From NCBI RefSeq assembly GCF_001950255.1, contig NZ_BDJK01000011.1, positions 20,142 through 84,141 of the forward strand: 64,000 bases of DNA. The letters run 5' to 3'. Below the pieces are notes generated by a model. It made no database searches, was not told the origin of the DNA, and worked only from the letters and a program-made list of their open reading frames with translations. Below are positions 43,215 to 51,354 of the stretch, piece by piece; within the stretch, counting starts at the first letter, position 1; every line of letters starts with the position of its first letter. The stretch comes from Carboxydothermus pertinax. GTDB taxonomy: Bacteria > Bacillota > Z-2901 > Carboxydothermales > Carboxydothermaceae. The translations under genes and the position numbers were made by a program.

Positions 43215-44295
43215 TTTTCTCAACTCTCCTCAACATCTTCCCCGCTACTACGCCACCGGCAGCTGCCGTCAAGAAAAACTCCCGGTCCTTTGCAAAATCC
43301 CGCCCCATGGTAGATAAATTAGCAACCTCTTCTGTTAAGAGATTACTTAAATAATCTTCGGAAAAATAAAAGACCCTCACCCTTTGGGGGAAAGATTTTG
43401 TCTGTTGGGCAAGGCGTTCTTTTTTCCTCTCATCTTTTAGCTCCGGAAGGGCCAAAGAAAACTCCACCAGCGAAACTTCGTTGATCACCGTCAGCGAATG
43501 ATGGCTCAGGCCAAAATGCCTCTCCCGGGGGTCGGCAAAAGAGACCCGGGGTACCATGACGGGACTGCCCCCAAGGATTTTTACCGCATTTAAATACTCC
43601 CCCTGCGCTAAAGCAGTAGACCCCCATTTGGTTCCGGTACCAACATTGCCCGGTCCCATCGCTATTATTGCCACATCTGCTTTTAAAGCTACTTTTGCTA
43701 AAATTAAAGCCGAATAAACGTTTACCGCCTCTAAATCTCCTCCAAAAGCATGGCCAAAGGTAACTGTACCACAGAGCCAGCCCCTTTGTTTTAAATTTTT
43801 CACCGTTTTACTAAAAGCTATGGGCAAGGCCCCCTGGTCGCTCATAAGATAAGCAATTCGTAAGGGTTTATTAGTGAAACGAATCCCAGCAATTACCGGT
43901 AATAACTGGCTATGTAAGGTACAAACCACTACCGGCATTCCATCTAAACTTCGGAAATTTTGGACCTCTTCATGATAGGGAGTGCCCTCCTCTTCTGCTG
44001 CCTGACATTTTAACTGCATGGGAGTATAACGAAGCTTTATAATGTGCCCAGGTCCCTTTAAGCGCTGATTTGGCCGGTTAAAATTGGCCACTACAAAATG
44101 ATAACCGCCCGTCCCGAGTTTTAAAGTAACTGCAGTCGTGTTTAATAAAAGGCGGTCTTTGACCTTTGCTTTTCCGGTAAGGTTGGGATAACAAAGAGCT
44201 TTTTCGACACTTCCATTAATATCAACCAATAATTCCTGAGTTTCCTCATCTTCGTTTAAAATTTGCAAAACCATGCCCTCTTTTAATTCAATCAT
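43207..44295 (-). CDS. DUF3866 family protein
   Basis: A protein of about 362 residues from the ATG at 44295 with GGAGG upstream; ten further in-frame codons lack a site. It matches DUF3866, a family of unknown function near spoIIM in Clostridia. It has a Rossmann-like AIIAMGPGNVGTGTKWGS segment near residue 208 and FADPRERHFGLSHHS. Presumed cytosolic. Confidence 0.78.
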   Translation of the reverse strand: MIELKEGMVLQILNEDEETQELLVDINGSVEKALCYPNLTGKAKVKDRLLLNTTAVTLKLGTGGYHFVVANFNRPNQRLKGPGHIIKLRYTPMQLKCQAAEEEGTPYHEEVQNFRSLDGMPVVVCTLHSQLLPVIAGIRFTNKPLRIAYLMSDQGALPIAFSKTVKNLKQRGWLCGTVTFGHAFGGDLEAVNVYSALILAKVALKADVAIIAMGPGNVGTGTKWGSTALAQGEYLNAVKILGGSPVMVPRVSFADPRERHFGLSHHSLTVINEVSLVEFSLALPELKDERKKERLAQQTKSFPQRVRVFYFSEDYLSNLLTEEVANLSTMGRDFAKDREFFLTAAAGGVVAGKMLRRVEKNG

Positions 44296-44383
44296 CAAAA
44301 ACCTCCATTCAATTGCCAATCTCATTAATTATTATAAACTGATTTCCTGGGAATAAAAACGGCTAAAAATTTTTCTAGCTGTC

Positions 44384-44390
44384 CATACTA
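44384..44390 (+). promoter_or_regulatory. Possible sigma-G -10 element
   Basis: Plus-strand CATACTA fits the sigma-G -10, and GGCTA lies 18 bases upstream (44361-44365) as a poor -35. It is 23 bases before the carboxymuconolactone-decarboxylase-like gene. Weak, but the -10 is the same as that before the GerAB-like gene. Confidence 0.3.
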
Positions 44391-44412
44391 AAAAGAAAAA
44401 GGAGGTCATTTT

Positions 44413-44787
44413 ATGGAACCACTAATTAAACCGGTAGCCGAGGAAGCATTGCCGGCGGAGGCTAAAGAAATCTTTGCCGCCTTAAAAGCCAAACACGAAG
44501 TAGTTCCACCCCCTTTGCAGGTCATGGCTCATAACCTTTCTATGCTAAAACTTTTTACCGAAAAGTTTAAAGTTCTTTGGGAAGAAAATCCCTTAGATGA
44601 AAAAACAAAAATTTTAATTGCCTACACTATCTCTGTATTAAATAATTGCGCCTTTTGCATCACTAATTACACAAAACAAGCCAACGACAAAGGTTTAACA
44701 GAAAAAGAGCTTTTAGGAGTTTTAGCTTTAATTGATTTAGTGGGAAGTATGAATCATTTTAACAATGGGATTCAGTTAAAGCCATAA
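44413..44787 (+). CDS. Carboxymuconolactone decarboxylase/AhpD-like protein
   Basis: A 124-residue protein of the AhpD-like family with a CxxC pair in NNCAFCITNYTKQA. The His that follows CxxC in active AhpD (four residues after the second Cys) is Tyr here, so peroxidase activity may be lost or altered. One of two plus-strand genes, with a strong AGGAGG ribosome site. It converges with the ferredoxin gene across a terminator. Confidence 0.85.
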   Translation: MEPLIKPVAEEALPAEAKEIFAALKAKHEVVPPPLQVMAHNLSMLKLFTEKFKVLWEENPLDEKTKILIAYTISVLNNCAFCITNYTKQANDKGLTEKELLGVLALIDLVGSMNHFNNGIQLKP

Positions 44788-44812
44788 AAAAAGGGGGATT
44801 TACACCCCCTTT
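44785..44812. terminator. Terminator between convergent genes
   Basis: AAAGGGGG / CCCCCTTT stem with a 7-base loop. The minus strand has an eight-U tail and serves the ferredoxin gene; the plus strand has a short U run and may serve the AhpD-like gene. Confidence 0.78.
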
Positions 44813-45014
44813 ACTCTTCGTAAAACAAACCACCTTCACTGCAATAAGCCAGGCACCGTCGACAGTTCCAGCAACGATCGTATTTGATAAAAATTTTTAT
44901 TTCTTTTTGATCGAAATTTAAGGCGCCCGGAACACAGGAAGATACCGCCCGGCAATTGGTTAAATGAGCACATTTCCGGCAGAGTTCATTTTTTACTTTA
45001 ACTGGCATTTTCAT
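44811..45014 (-). CDS. Small ferredoxin-like [4Fe-4S] protein
   Basis: A 67-residue protein with two Cys sets. The second (DRCWNCRRCLAYCSEG) is CX2CX2CX3C, common in [4Fe-4S] ferredoxins; the first (LCRKCAHLTNCRAVSSC) is CX2CX5CX5C, unusual. A likely start is MPVKVKN at residue 3. It overlaps the HD-GYP gene by 17 bases, so the two are coupled. Role unknown. Confidence 0.78.
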   Translation of the reverse strand: MKMPVKVKNELCRKCAHLTNCRAVSSCVPGALNFDQKEIKIFIKYDRCWNCRRCLAYCSEGGLFYEE

Positions 45015-46539
45015 AACCCCCGTCTTCTTTTACTACTTCTAAAAAAGCCTCCACTACCTGCGGGTCAAACTGCTTACCTTTTTGGTTTATAATTTCGGCA
45101 ATTGCCTCTTTTTTTGTTAAGGCTTTGCGGTAAGAACGATCGGAAGTCATCGCTTCAAAAGCATCGGCCACCGCTAAAACCCTGGCTTCTAAAGGGATCT
45201 CTTCCCCTTTTAGGCCGCTAGGATAGCCAGTCCCGTCATACCTTTCATGGTGATGGTAAATTATTTCAATAATATCCCGCATTTGCGCGATAGGTTTAAT
45301 TATTTCAGCCCCAATTTCCGGATGGTTTTGGATTTCCCGGTATTCATCGGGCAAAAGTTTACCCGGCTTATTTAAAATTTTCTCCGGAATCCCGATTTTC
45401 CCGATATCGTGCAAAAGAGCAGCTTTTTTTAGCCTTTCCAGTCTTTCCTGGGAAAAACCCAACTTTTCCCCAATCTTTTCGGCAATGGCGGTAACCCGCA
45501 GCGAGTGTCCAGCAGTATAAGAATCCTTGGCTTCAATAGCCATCACCAGCGCTTGAGTAATACTAAAGCAAAGCTCTTTTGATTGTTCATAGAGGCGGAC
45601 AATAGACATTTGCGCCGCCAGATAATTGCAAAAAATCGTTAAATAATCAAGCTCAGTAAAATCTAGATTGCTATATAAAGTTAAAAAGCCTAAGTTTTGG
45701 TCTTTACTGGCTAAACCAACGGTAATAATTTTTCGATAGTTTTTTTCAAAAAATAATCCGGTAACGCTTCCGGCGGTAATGGTTGTCTCAAAATTTTGCA
45801 AAGAAGGAAAACAGGAGACAGTATCTACCGCCAGGGTTAACGGAATATCCTTTTTTTCAATCCCATATACCGCTACAGGGTAAAGATAATTTTCCTGCTT
45901 TTCCTCCCAGACCCAAACTATTCCGGCGGCGGCATTGCTAATATTTACCGCAATCTTCAGTCCTAAATCGGCAAGCTCTTCTAGATCCCTTACCTGGGCA
46001 ATCTTCTGGGTTTTTATCGTTAAATCTTGAAGTTTTGAAATTTCATCAAGATAAAGCTTTTTTAACCGGTAATTTTCCCAGTAAACCACCGCTACCCCTA
46101 TTACCATGACAAAAAGAAAGCCCGATTTAAAAATAAAATCAAACCATTTAACCTCCGGGTCAAGGTAAGAAACAATAAAATACATTCCCGCACTAACCCC
46201 GGCGGTTATAAAACCAAAAGTTGGACCGTAATAAAAAGTGTGAAGAGCCACCAGCAGTAGGTAGCCAAAATAAAACAAACTATGCGTTAAACCGGTATAG
46301 AAAATAATAATCGTTATAAACAAACAATCCAGCCAAAAAGCAAGTTTATAGCCAAAATCCCTTTTCTCGGGATTTAACCGCAAATAAGTATACAGGAGCA
46401 CCGAATAAACTATAGCCAGTAATAAAACCAAAAACGCTTTTTTATTTATGGGCTCTGGATTAAGAAGAAAAAAGAATAATGCTCCTATCAAAGCAATAAA
46501 GCGTAGGCGGTGAAAATCACTGGTTAACTGGTCATTCAT
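44998..46539 (-). CDS. Membrane HD-GYP phosphodiesterase with GAF-like region
   Basis: A 513-residue protein with about six N-terminal membrane segments (to about residue 155), a GAF-like region (about 170-315) and a C-terminal HD-GYP domain with LHDIGKIGIPEKIL, HHHERYDGTGYPSGLKG and VADAFEAMTSDRSYR. The HD and GYP residues are intact, so cyclic-di-GMP hydrolysis is likely. The signal it senses is unknown. Confidence 0.9.
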   Translation of the reverse strand: MNDQLTSDFHRLRFIALIGALFFFLLNPEPINKKAFLVLLLAIVYSVLLYTYLRLNPEKRDFGYKLAFWLDCLFITIIIFYTGLTHSLFYFGYLLLVALHTFYYGPTFGFITAGVSAGMYFIVSYLDPEVKWFDFIFKSGFLFVMVIGVAVVYWENYRLKKLYLDEISKLQDLTIKTQKIAQVRDLEELADLGLKIAVNISNAAAGIVWVWEEKQENYLYPVAVYGIEKKDIPLTLAVDTVSCFPSLQNFETTITAGSVTGLFFEKNYRKIITVGLASKDQNLGFLTLYSNLDFTELDYLTIFCNYLAAQMSIVRLYEQSKELCFSITQALVMAIEAKDSYTAGHSLRVTAIAEKIGEKLGFSQERLERLKKAALLHDIGKIGIPEKILNKPGKLLPDEYREIQNHPEIGAEIIKPIAQMRDIIEIIYHHHERYDGTGYPSGLKGEEIPLEARVLAVADAFEAMTSDRSYRKALTKKEAIAEIINQKGKQFDPQVVEAFLEVVKEDGGYENAS

Positions 46540-46560
46540 AAAATTCGCTCCAAGGATATT

Positions 46561-46797
46561 TTAATTCTCTAATTCTACATTATTTTTACTTTTTCCTGCC
46601 GCTTCGTAACCTTGCCAAAATGCTTTTTCGTTTAAAGGATGAACCCCTTTGGCTCCAAATATTTCTTTTAATACCTCTAAAACAGTAGCAGTTTCTATCA
46701 CCGATGTAACCCCCCAGAAGATAAATATCCGCATGATATTGACAAATGAAACCCAACCAAATTCCCCCCTCTTGTAATTAAAAGAAAAAGCGGTCAT
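46561..46797 (-). pseudogene. Probable remnant of a 2-oxoacid:acceptor oxidoreductase gamma subunit
   Basis: The 78-codon frame ends with TVLEVLKEIFGAKG...PLNEKAFWQGYEAAGK, which resembles the C-terminus of 2-oxoacid:ferredoxin oxidoreductase gamma subunits (typical length about 180). The frame's first ATG lies inside the terminator of the upstream gene and lacks a ribosome site, so it is probably a relic. No alpha or beta subunit is nearby. Confidence 0.5.
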
Positions 46798-46812
46798 GGC
46801 AACCGCTTTTTT
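46785..46812 (-). terminator. Terminator after the MraY-like gene
   Basis: Minus-strand AAAAAGCGGT / ACCGCTTTTT with a 7-base loop containing an ATG, followed by a U-rich run. It ends the steA-to-MraY-like unit. Confidence 0.75.
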
Positions 46813-46855
46813 TAAAATTTTTGTACTTATTCGACTTTTTTATCAAAAATCCTTC

Positions 46856-47659
46856 TTATCTCCCCAATTCATCCAGATAACTTAAAAGACGATTATTTTT
46901 AATAATTGCTGTCAATGAATATTTTTCAGTCAAGAGATGGAATAAAACTAAAAAGACAACAACCCCCACTTTTACTTTGTAAGAAAAAAGCAGCACTGCC
47001 GAATATCCCAAAATAAAGCCTAAAGCATTAGACCCCGCGTCCCCCATCATAACTTTTGCTTTTAAATCCAGCGGTAGATAAGCAAGCACTATGCCAAAAA
47101 CCATATATAAAAACGTTGCTGCCGGATAAGTAAAATAAGTTAGGCCGATGATAGCCGCCAGAAAAATAAATACCTTCCCGGCTCTTCCCGGACGCAAATC
47201 AAAAAGGTTCATAAAATTAATTCCCAGCACTATTAACAAAAAATCTATCACCAGAAATTTAAAGGGCTCGTTTATTGTTAACATTAGGGCCAAAAAAGCC
47301 CCCCCAATTGCTTTTAAGGCTCCTGTAGTAAGCTTGTGTTCTAAAATTAATTTTTTAAAATGCCCCTTTAGCCCTTTTGCTTTTGCATCTCCAAAAAAAT
47401 CATCAACAATTCCCAAAAAAGTCATAGTGGCAACACCGGAGTAAAATAAAAACCAAAATTCTCCCCGGGAAAATAGCAAAATTAATGGTGCCATACATAA
47501 CAGCACCAGCAAAAAAACCAATCCCCCCGACTGGGGGATCAGTTCCTTTTGAAAATTAGGCCTAAGATGTCCAGCAGCAGTCAACAAGGCCAATACCGGT
47601 GGCATAAGAATGCGGGTTAACACAAAAGCTACAATTAATAACAGTATCTTGGTATAAAT
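46856..47659 (-). CDS. MraY/WecA-like glycosyl-1-phosphate transferase
   Basis: A multi-pass membrane protein with DDFFGD, NFMNLFDLRPGRAG and GDAGSNALGF motifs of the MraY/WecA family. From the first GTG (47623) it has 255 residues, but the frame is open back to a stop at 47663-47665 and encodes a first hydrophobic helix continuing into the GTG-start region (IYTKILLLIVAFVLTR). An ATT at 47657-47659 lies 8 bases after AGGGGG, so translation may start there, at CTG 47644, or at the GTG. Substrate unknown; family members attach sugars to undecaprenyl phosphate. Confidence 0.8.
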   Translation of the reverse strand: MYTKILLLIVAFVLTRILMPPVLALLTAAGHLRPNFQKELIPQSGGLVFLLVLLCMAPLILLFSRGEFWFLFYSGVATMTFLGIVDDFFGDAKAKGLKGHFKKLILEHKLTTGALKAIGGAFLALMLTINEPFKFLVIDFLLIVLGINFMNLFDLRPGRAGKVFIFLAAIIGLTYFTYPAATFLYMVFGIVLAYLPLDLKAKVMMGDAGSNALGFILGYSAVLLFSYKVKVGVVVFLVLFHLLTEKYSLTAIIKNNRLLSYLDELGR

Positions 47660-47671
47660 TAGCTACACCCC

Positions 47672-48349
47672 CTATTCCCCTGTAAATTTCCTCTTGAAAA
47701 TTTCTTTCAAAATATCTCTAAATTGCTTACCCCGGTGGAGAAAACCTTTTAAATCTCTCCCCGTTTCCCGATGGGTCATCTCCACTGGAACTTCTACAAT
47801 CCGGTAACCTTTTTTTAAGGCATCAACGGTCATTCCAAATTCCAGGGCATAACCGGGAGATAAGGGAAGGAGCGCTAAAAAGCTTTCCCTGGTAAAAGCT
47901 CTCTGTCCCGACAGCACCGCGTCGATCACCTGCCCGGTAAAAAGTTTTAACCCCCAGCGGGTGAGCTTTTTGACCAGCCCAACTCCACCCTTTTTCCGGG
48001 CTTTACCAAAGCGGGCTATTACCATATCCGCTTCTCCTGAAAGAAGGGGATTTAAGAGTTTTTCCGCCCAAGCTGCAGAACTTCCTAAATCTCCATCTAA
48101 CAAGACCACAAAATCTCCAGTAAATTCTTGAGCTCCCGCCTCAATAGCCTTACCTTTACCCCTGTTTTGGGTAAGTTTTATAACCCTGGCCCCCGCTTTA
48201 GCTGCCTCCTGATAAGTATTATCCGTCGAGCCGTCATCAACCACTAAAACTTCTTTAACCCCCGGAATTTTAAAGGAAGCCCTTACCGTTTCCCCAATTC
48301 TTTCCTCTTCATTAAAAGCTGGGATAATCACCGAAACTTTTTTTTCCAT
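47672..48349 (-). CDS. Family 2 glycosyltransferase
   Basis: A protein of about 225 residues with VSVIIPAFNEEERI, VVDDGSTDNT and LLDGDLGSS, the GT-A fold signature. The ATG at 48349 has AAGGGGG 5 bases upstream; a TTG seven codons earlier overlaps the previous gene. It is a dolichol-phosphate-mannose-synthase-like or undecaprenyl-sugar enzyme (inference). Confidence 0.88.
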   Translation of the reverse strand: MEKKVSVIIPAFNEEERIGETVRASFKIPGVKEVLVVDDGSTDNTYQEAAKAGARVIKLTQNRGKGKAIEAGAQEFTGDFVVLLDGDLGSSAAWAEKLLNPLLSGEADMVIARFGKARKKGGVGLVKKLTRWGLKLFTGQVIDAVLSGQRAFTRESFLALLPLSPGYALEFGMTVDALKKGYRIVEVPVEMTHRETGRDLKGFLHRGKQFRDILKEIFKRKFTGE

Positions 48350-48359
48350 AATGGCCCCC

Positions 48360-49241
48360 TTATTGTTCAATTGGTGGCACTAACCTTTTGGCAGTACTTT
48401 TAATGCCATAGTCTCCCGTTGTGCCAAGCAAACAGTACACCAAACTTAATTGGCCTGAAGGTAAATCTAAATCATCAATGGTACTAATTCTTTCTTTCTG
48501 GTAGAATTTAACGTAAGACTTCTCGACATTACTGTATTCAGTGCCAACTACAATAGGCACAGTTTTTAAAAATTTAATTAAAGGTACGTCCAGGTAATTA
48601 ACTAGCTCACTATCGTTTAAACCTCCACCAATAATGACTACACCGTCTATTGGCACGCCATATTTTCCGTTAATTTTTAAGGCATCGGTTTTAGCTAAGG
48701 TTAAAAGGGTCGAACCATTTCCCGGAGCTAAAAGATTTTTTCCTACTTCTAAAGCAAATTTAGTGTAAAACTCTTTTTCATCTTTGGTTTGCCATTTCAT
48801 TTGGGATTTTATATACTCGATATCCGAAGGGTTTGTAAGCTCCTCGGGAATTATCTCAGTTATACTGGTAATTTCTGCCCCCGCCGTTTTTAAAACCCCT
48901 TTTATTTCTTCGTTTAAACCGTAATACCCGGTGACAATAATTGCCACTTTTTTACCGGTAAGCTTGCCTTTAATTAATACCGGCAAGGTTTCCTCCTGGT
49001 ACTGTTTTAAAACTTTATTGGTAACTTCCAGCTCTTCATTTAATGCTTCCAGTTCATCGTTTTTCTTTTTAAGCTCATCTAAGCGCTTTTCAATGCCCTG
49101 GGTAAGCTGTTTTTGCTGATTTAAAATTGCTTCTCCAATGTTACTATCATATCCTAAAGATGTACCAATGAAAATTCCTAAGCCTAAAGCCAAAAATACC
49201 GCAATTAACGAGGCAATGTGATATTTAAAATCAATAATCAT
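48360..49241 (-). CDS. MctB/SteB-like membrane-anchored protein
   Basis: A 293-residue protein with an N-terminal membrane segment (YHIASLIAVFLALGLGIFIG), a coiled coil (about residues 40-80) and an extracytoplasmic domain with VVIIGGG. It matches the MctB/SteB (DUF3186) family; some members are annotated as copper transporters. The SteA-like gene is 30 bases upstream, supporting SteB. Confidence 0.85.
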   Translation of the reverse strand: MIIDFKYHIASLIAVFLALGLGIFIGTSLGYDSNIGEAILNQQKQLTQGIEKRLDELKKKNDELEALNEELEVTNKVLKQYQEETLPVLIKGKLTGKKVAIIVTGYYGLNEEIKGVLKTAGAEITSITEIIPEELTNPSDIEYIKSQMKWQTKDEKEFYTKFALEVGKNLLAPGNGSTLLTLAKTDALKINGKYGVPIDGVVIIGGGLNDSELVNYLDVPLIKFLKTVPIVVGTEYSNVEKSYVKFYQKERISTIDDLDLPSGQLSLVYCLLGTTGDYGIKSTAKRLVPPIEQ

Positions 49242-49271
49242 AATAAATTCGCCTCCAGTACTAATTCCAAA

Positions 49272-50393
49272 CTATATTCCAAATAAAAGTTTAAACTGAA
49301 TTACCAAAACTTTAAATAAGTTTCTAGTAACCGGCGATACAGCTAAAATAATTAACACCGGAATTAAGGCCGCAATAATTAATTGCACTAAATATTTAGC
49401 TTTAAGGCGGCTTTTATAAAGTTTATTAACACCTTTGGCATCGACAAGTTTGGAACCCACTAAAAGCCTTACTAAAAAAGTACTTCCCATCCCTTTACGA
49501 CCTTTTTCCAGAAAGTCAAACAGATTCGAATGAGTTCCTACCGCTACAATTAACTCAGCACCTTTTTCGTACGCCAAAAGCATCGCGATATCTTCCGAGG
49601 TTCCAGGAGCGGGGTAAATTTGGGCCGTAAGTCCCAAATCACGAAGCCGCGCTAAACCCGGAGCTTCACCGTTTGGATAGGCGTGCACAATAATTTCTGC
49701 TCCGCATTTTAAAGTTTCGTCGCTTACACTGTCCATATCCCCAATGATGATATCCGGACAGTAACCAGCCTCCCTTAAAGCATCAGCACCACCGTCCACA
49801 CCAATTAATACTGGCTTTACTTCGTTTATATACAGGCGAATTGTCTTTAAATCTTCCTGATAGTTGTGACCGCGCACCACAATCAATGCCTGCCGCCCGC
49901 GAAAATCGGTTTTAACCGGTGGCGGTGGATATTGACCCAAGATAAGTCCCGTTTCTTTTTGAGCATAATTTAAGGTATTTTCAATAAAAGCCAACATAAT
50001 ATCGCCTAAGTTTTCTTTGGTAGCTTCCATTTTAACCTTAATTTGTTCTTCCGTTAAAATTGTTCCTTGCCCTAAAAACTCCCCATTGCGGTAAAGGGCA
50101 CCTTCTTTGACAGTCAGGCAATCCCCTTCATTTAAAACCTCAAAAAGCTTTTTTGGTGCTTCATCTACAAGGATAATACCATTTTGCACAAGCAAGAGCG
50201 GACCAATATTAGGATATTTGCCACTAATTGAAGGAGCACAATTGACTACCGCTTTCACTTTTTTTTCAATTAAACCTCTAGCTGCTACTTCATCGATATC
50301 CTGGTGATCAATTACAGCAATGTGCCCGGGTTTTAACCGTTTAATAAGATTTTTAGTTTTTTTGTCTAAAAGGGCCGTGCCCTTTATTTCCAT
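49272..50393 (-). CDS. steA: SteA-like cytokinetic-ring protein
   Basis: A protein of about 373 residues with a thiamine-pyrophosphokinase-like core (GVDGGADALREAGYCPDIIIGDMDS near 224, here given as a region), and a C-terminal membrane segment. SteA works with SteB in division and wall separation in Actinobacteria. The ATG at 50393 has GGGGTGG 6 bases upstream; an in-frame TTG five codons earlier is not favoured. Confidence 0.83.
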   Translation of the reverse strand: MEIKGTALLDKKTKNLIKRLKPGHIAVIDHQDIDEVAARGLIEKKVKAVVNCAPSISGKYPNIGPLLLVQNGIILVDEAPKKLFEVLNEGDCLTVKEGALYRNGEFLGQGTILTEEQIKVKMEATKENLGDIMLAFIENTLNYAQKETGLILGQYPPPPVKTDFRGRQALIVVRGHNYQEDLKTIRLYINEVKPVLIGVDGGADALREAGYCPDIIIGDMDSVSDETLKCGAEIIVHAYPNGEAPGLARLRDLGLTAQIYPAPGTSEDIAMLLAYEKGAELIVAVGTHSNLFDFLEKGRKGMGSTFLVRLLVGSKLVDAKGVNKLYKSRLKAKYLVQLIIAALIPVLIILAVSPVTRNLFKVLVIQFKLLFGI

Positions 50394-50422
50394 TTGTTGC
50401 CACCCCAAGCTACTTTTTTCCT

Positions 50423-50439
50423 TCCTATTATAGCATACT
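50423..50439 (-). promoter_or_regulatory. Candidate extended -10 promoter of steA
   Basis: Minus-strand TATAAT (50427-50432) preceded by TGC, with no good -35. It lies just after the spo0A terminator. Confidence 0.4.
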
Positions 50440-50465
50440 AAAAAACGCCAGGAAACCTGGCGTTT
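50440..50465 (-). terminator. Rho-independent terminator of spo0A
   Basis: Minus-strand AAACGCCAGG / CCTGGCGTTT with a TTT loop, followed by a U run. It ends spo0A before steA. Confidence 0.88.
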
Positions 50466-50489
50466 ACGGTAGAAAATCTTAATTATTTA

Positions 50490-51281
50490 TTAACTGACCT
50501 TTGCTTCCAAGCGCAAACGGTCAGCAATCATCGCAATAAATTCAGAATTGGTAGGTTTACCCCGTTCAACATTTATAGTATATCCAAAATACTTATTAAT
50601 CATTTCAATATTCCCACGGTCCCAGGCAAGTTCAATGGCATGGCGTATTGCCCTTTCTACCCGGCTGGGAGTAGTATGGTATTTTTGGGCAATCATCGGA
50701 TATAACTCTTTTGTAATTGCTCCTAAAAGATTTACCTCTTTGGTTACCATTAAAATTGCATCCCGTAAATAATGATAGCCTTTGATATGGGCAGGTACAC
50801 CCATCTCATGAATAATATTAGTAACTAATAAATCAAGATTTTTAGTTTTAGGTAATGATGCAAGGTTAGATGTTAGGTTGGAGGAAGTTACAGGTTTACT
50901 GGGAGTTGCTCCGTAAGCCAGTTGTCTAATCCTGGAAGCTAAGACCGAAAAATCAAAAGGTTTTAAGATATAATAATCCGCTCCCAGCTCTACCGCCCGC
51001 TGGGTTATAGACTCTTGCCCAAAGGCAGTAAGGAGGATAACTTTTGGCTTTTCTTCAAACTCTGCCAGTTTTTCTAACACACCTATACCATCTAAATGAG
51101 GCATAATAATATCAAGAACCACTATATCCGGTTTTTGATTGAAAATGACCTCTAAAGCCTCAATGCCATTATAGGCCACTCCTAAAAGCTCAAAATCTTC
51201 CTGCTGGTGTATAAATTCTTTTAAAAGCTCACAAAATTCCCGGTTGTCATCAACGATGACAATTCTAATTGGTTCCACCAT
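50490..51281 (-). CDS. spo0A: Sporulation master regulator Spo0A
   Basis: Spo0A is the response regulator that starts sporulation. The 263-residue protein has an N-terminal receiver with DDN, DIIMPH (phosphorylated Asp) and LTAFGQ, and a C-terminal effector domain with [16 protein letters not shown]. The ribosome site is AGGAGG. A sigma-H-like promoter precedes it. Confidence 0.98.
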   Translation of the reverse strand: MVEPIRIVIVDDNREFCELLKEFIHQQEDFELLGVAYNGIEALEVIFNQKPDIVVLDIIMPHLDGIGVLEKLAEFEEKPKVILLTAFGQESITQRAVELGADYYILKPFDFSVLASRIRQLAYGATPSKPVTSSNLTSNLASLPKTKNLDLLVTNIIHEMGVPAHIKGYHYLRDAILMVTKEVNLLGAITKELYPMIAQKYHTTPSRVERAIRHAIELAWDRGNIEMINKYFGYTINVERGKPTNSEFIAMIADRLRLEAKVS

Positions 51282-51324
51282 CCCCGCCTCCTAAATATTA
51301 CCTTGAAATTTTTTCCTCAATACA

Positions 51325-51351
51325 TTTCGACGGCAACATTTTAATTCCTGC
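51325..51351 (-). promoter_or_regulatory. Sigma-H promoter of spo0A
   Basis: Minus-strand GCAGGAATT, 11 bases, GTCGAAA fits the sigma-H consensus except GAAA for GAAT. CGTCGAA overlaps the -10 and is one base off a Spo0A box (TGTCGAA). It starts just after the spoIVB stop codon. Confidence 0.6.
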
Positions 51352-51354
51352 TTT

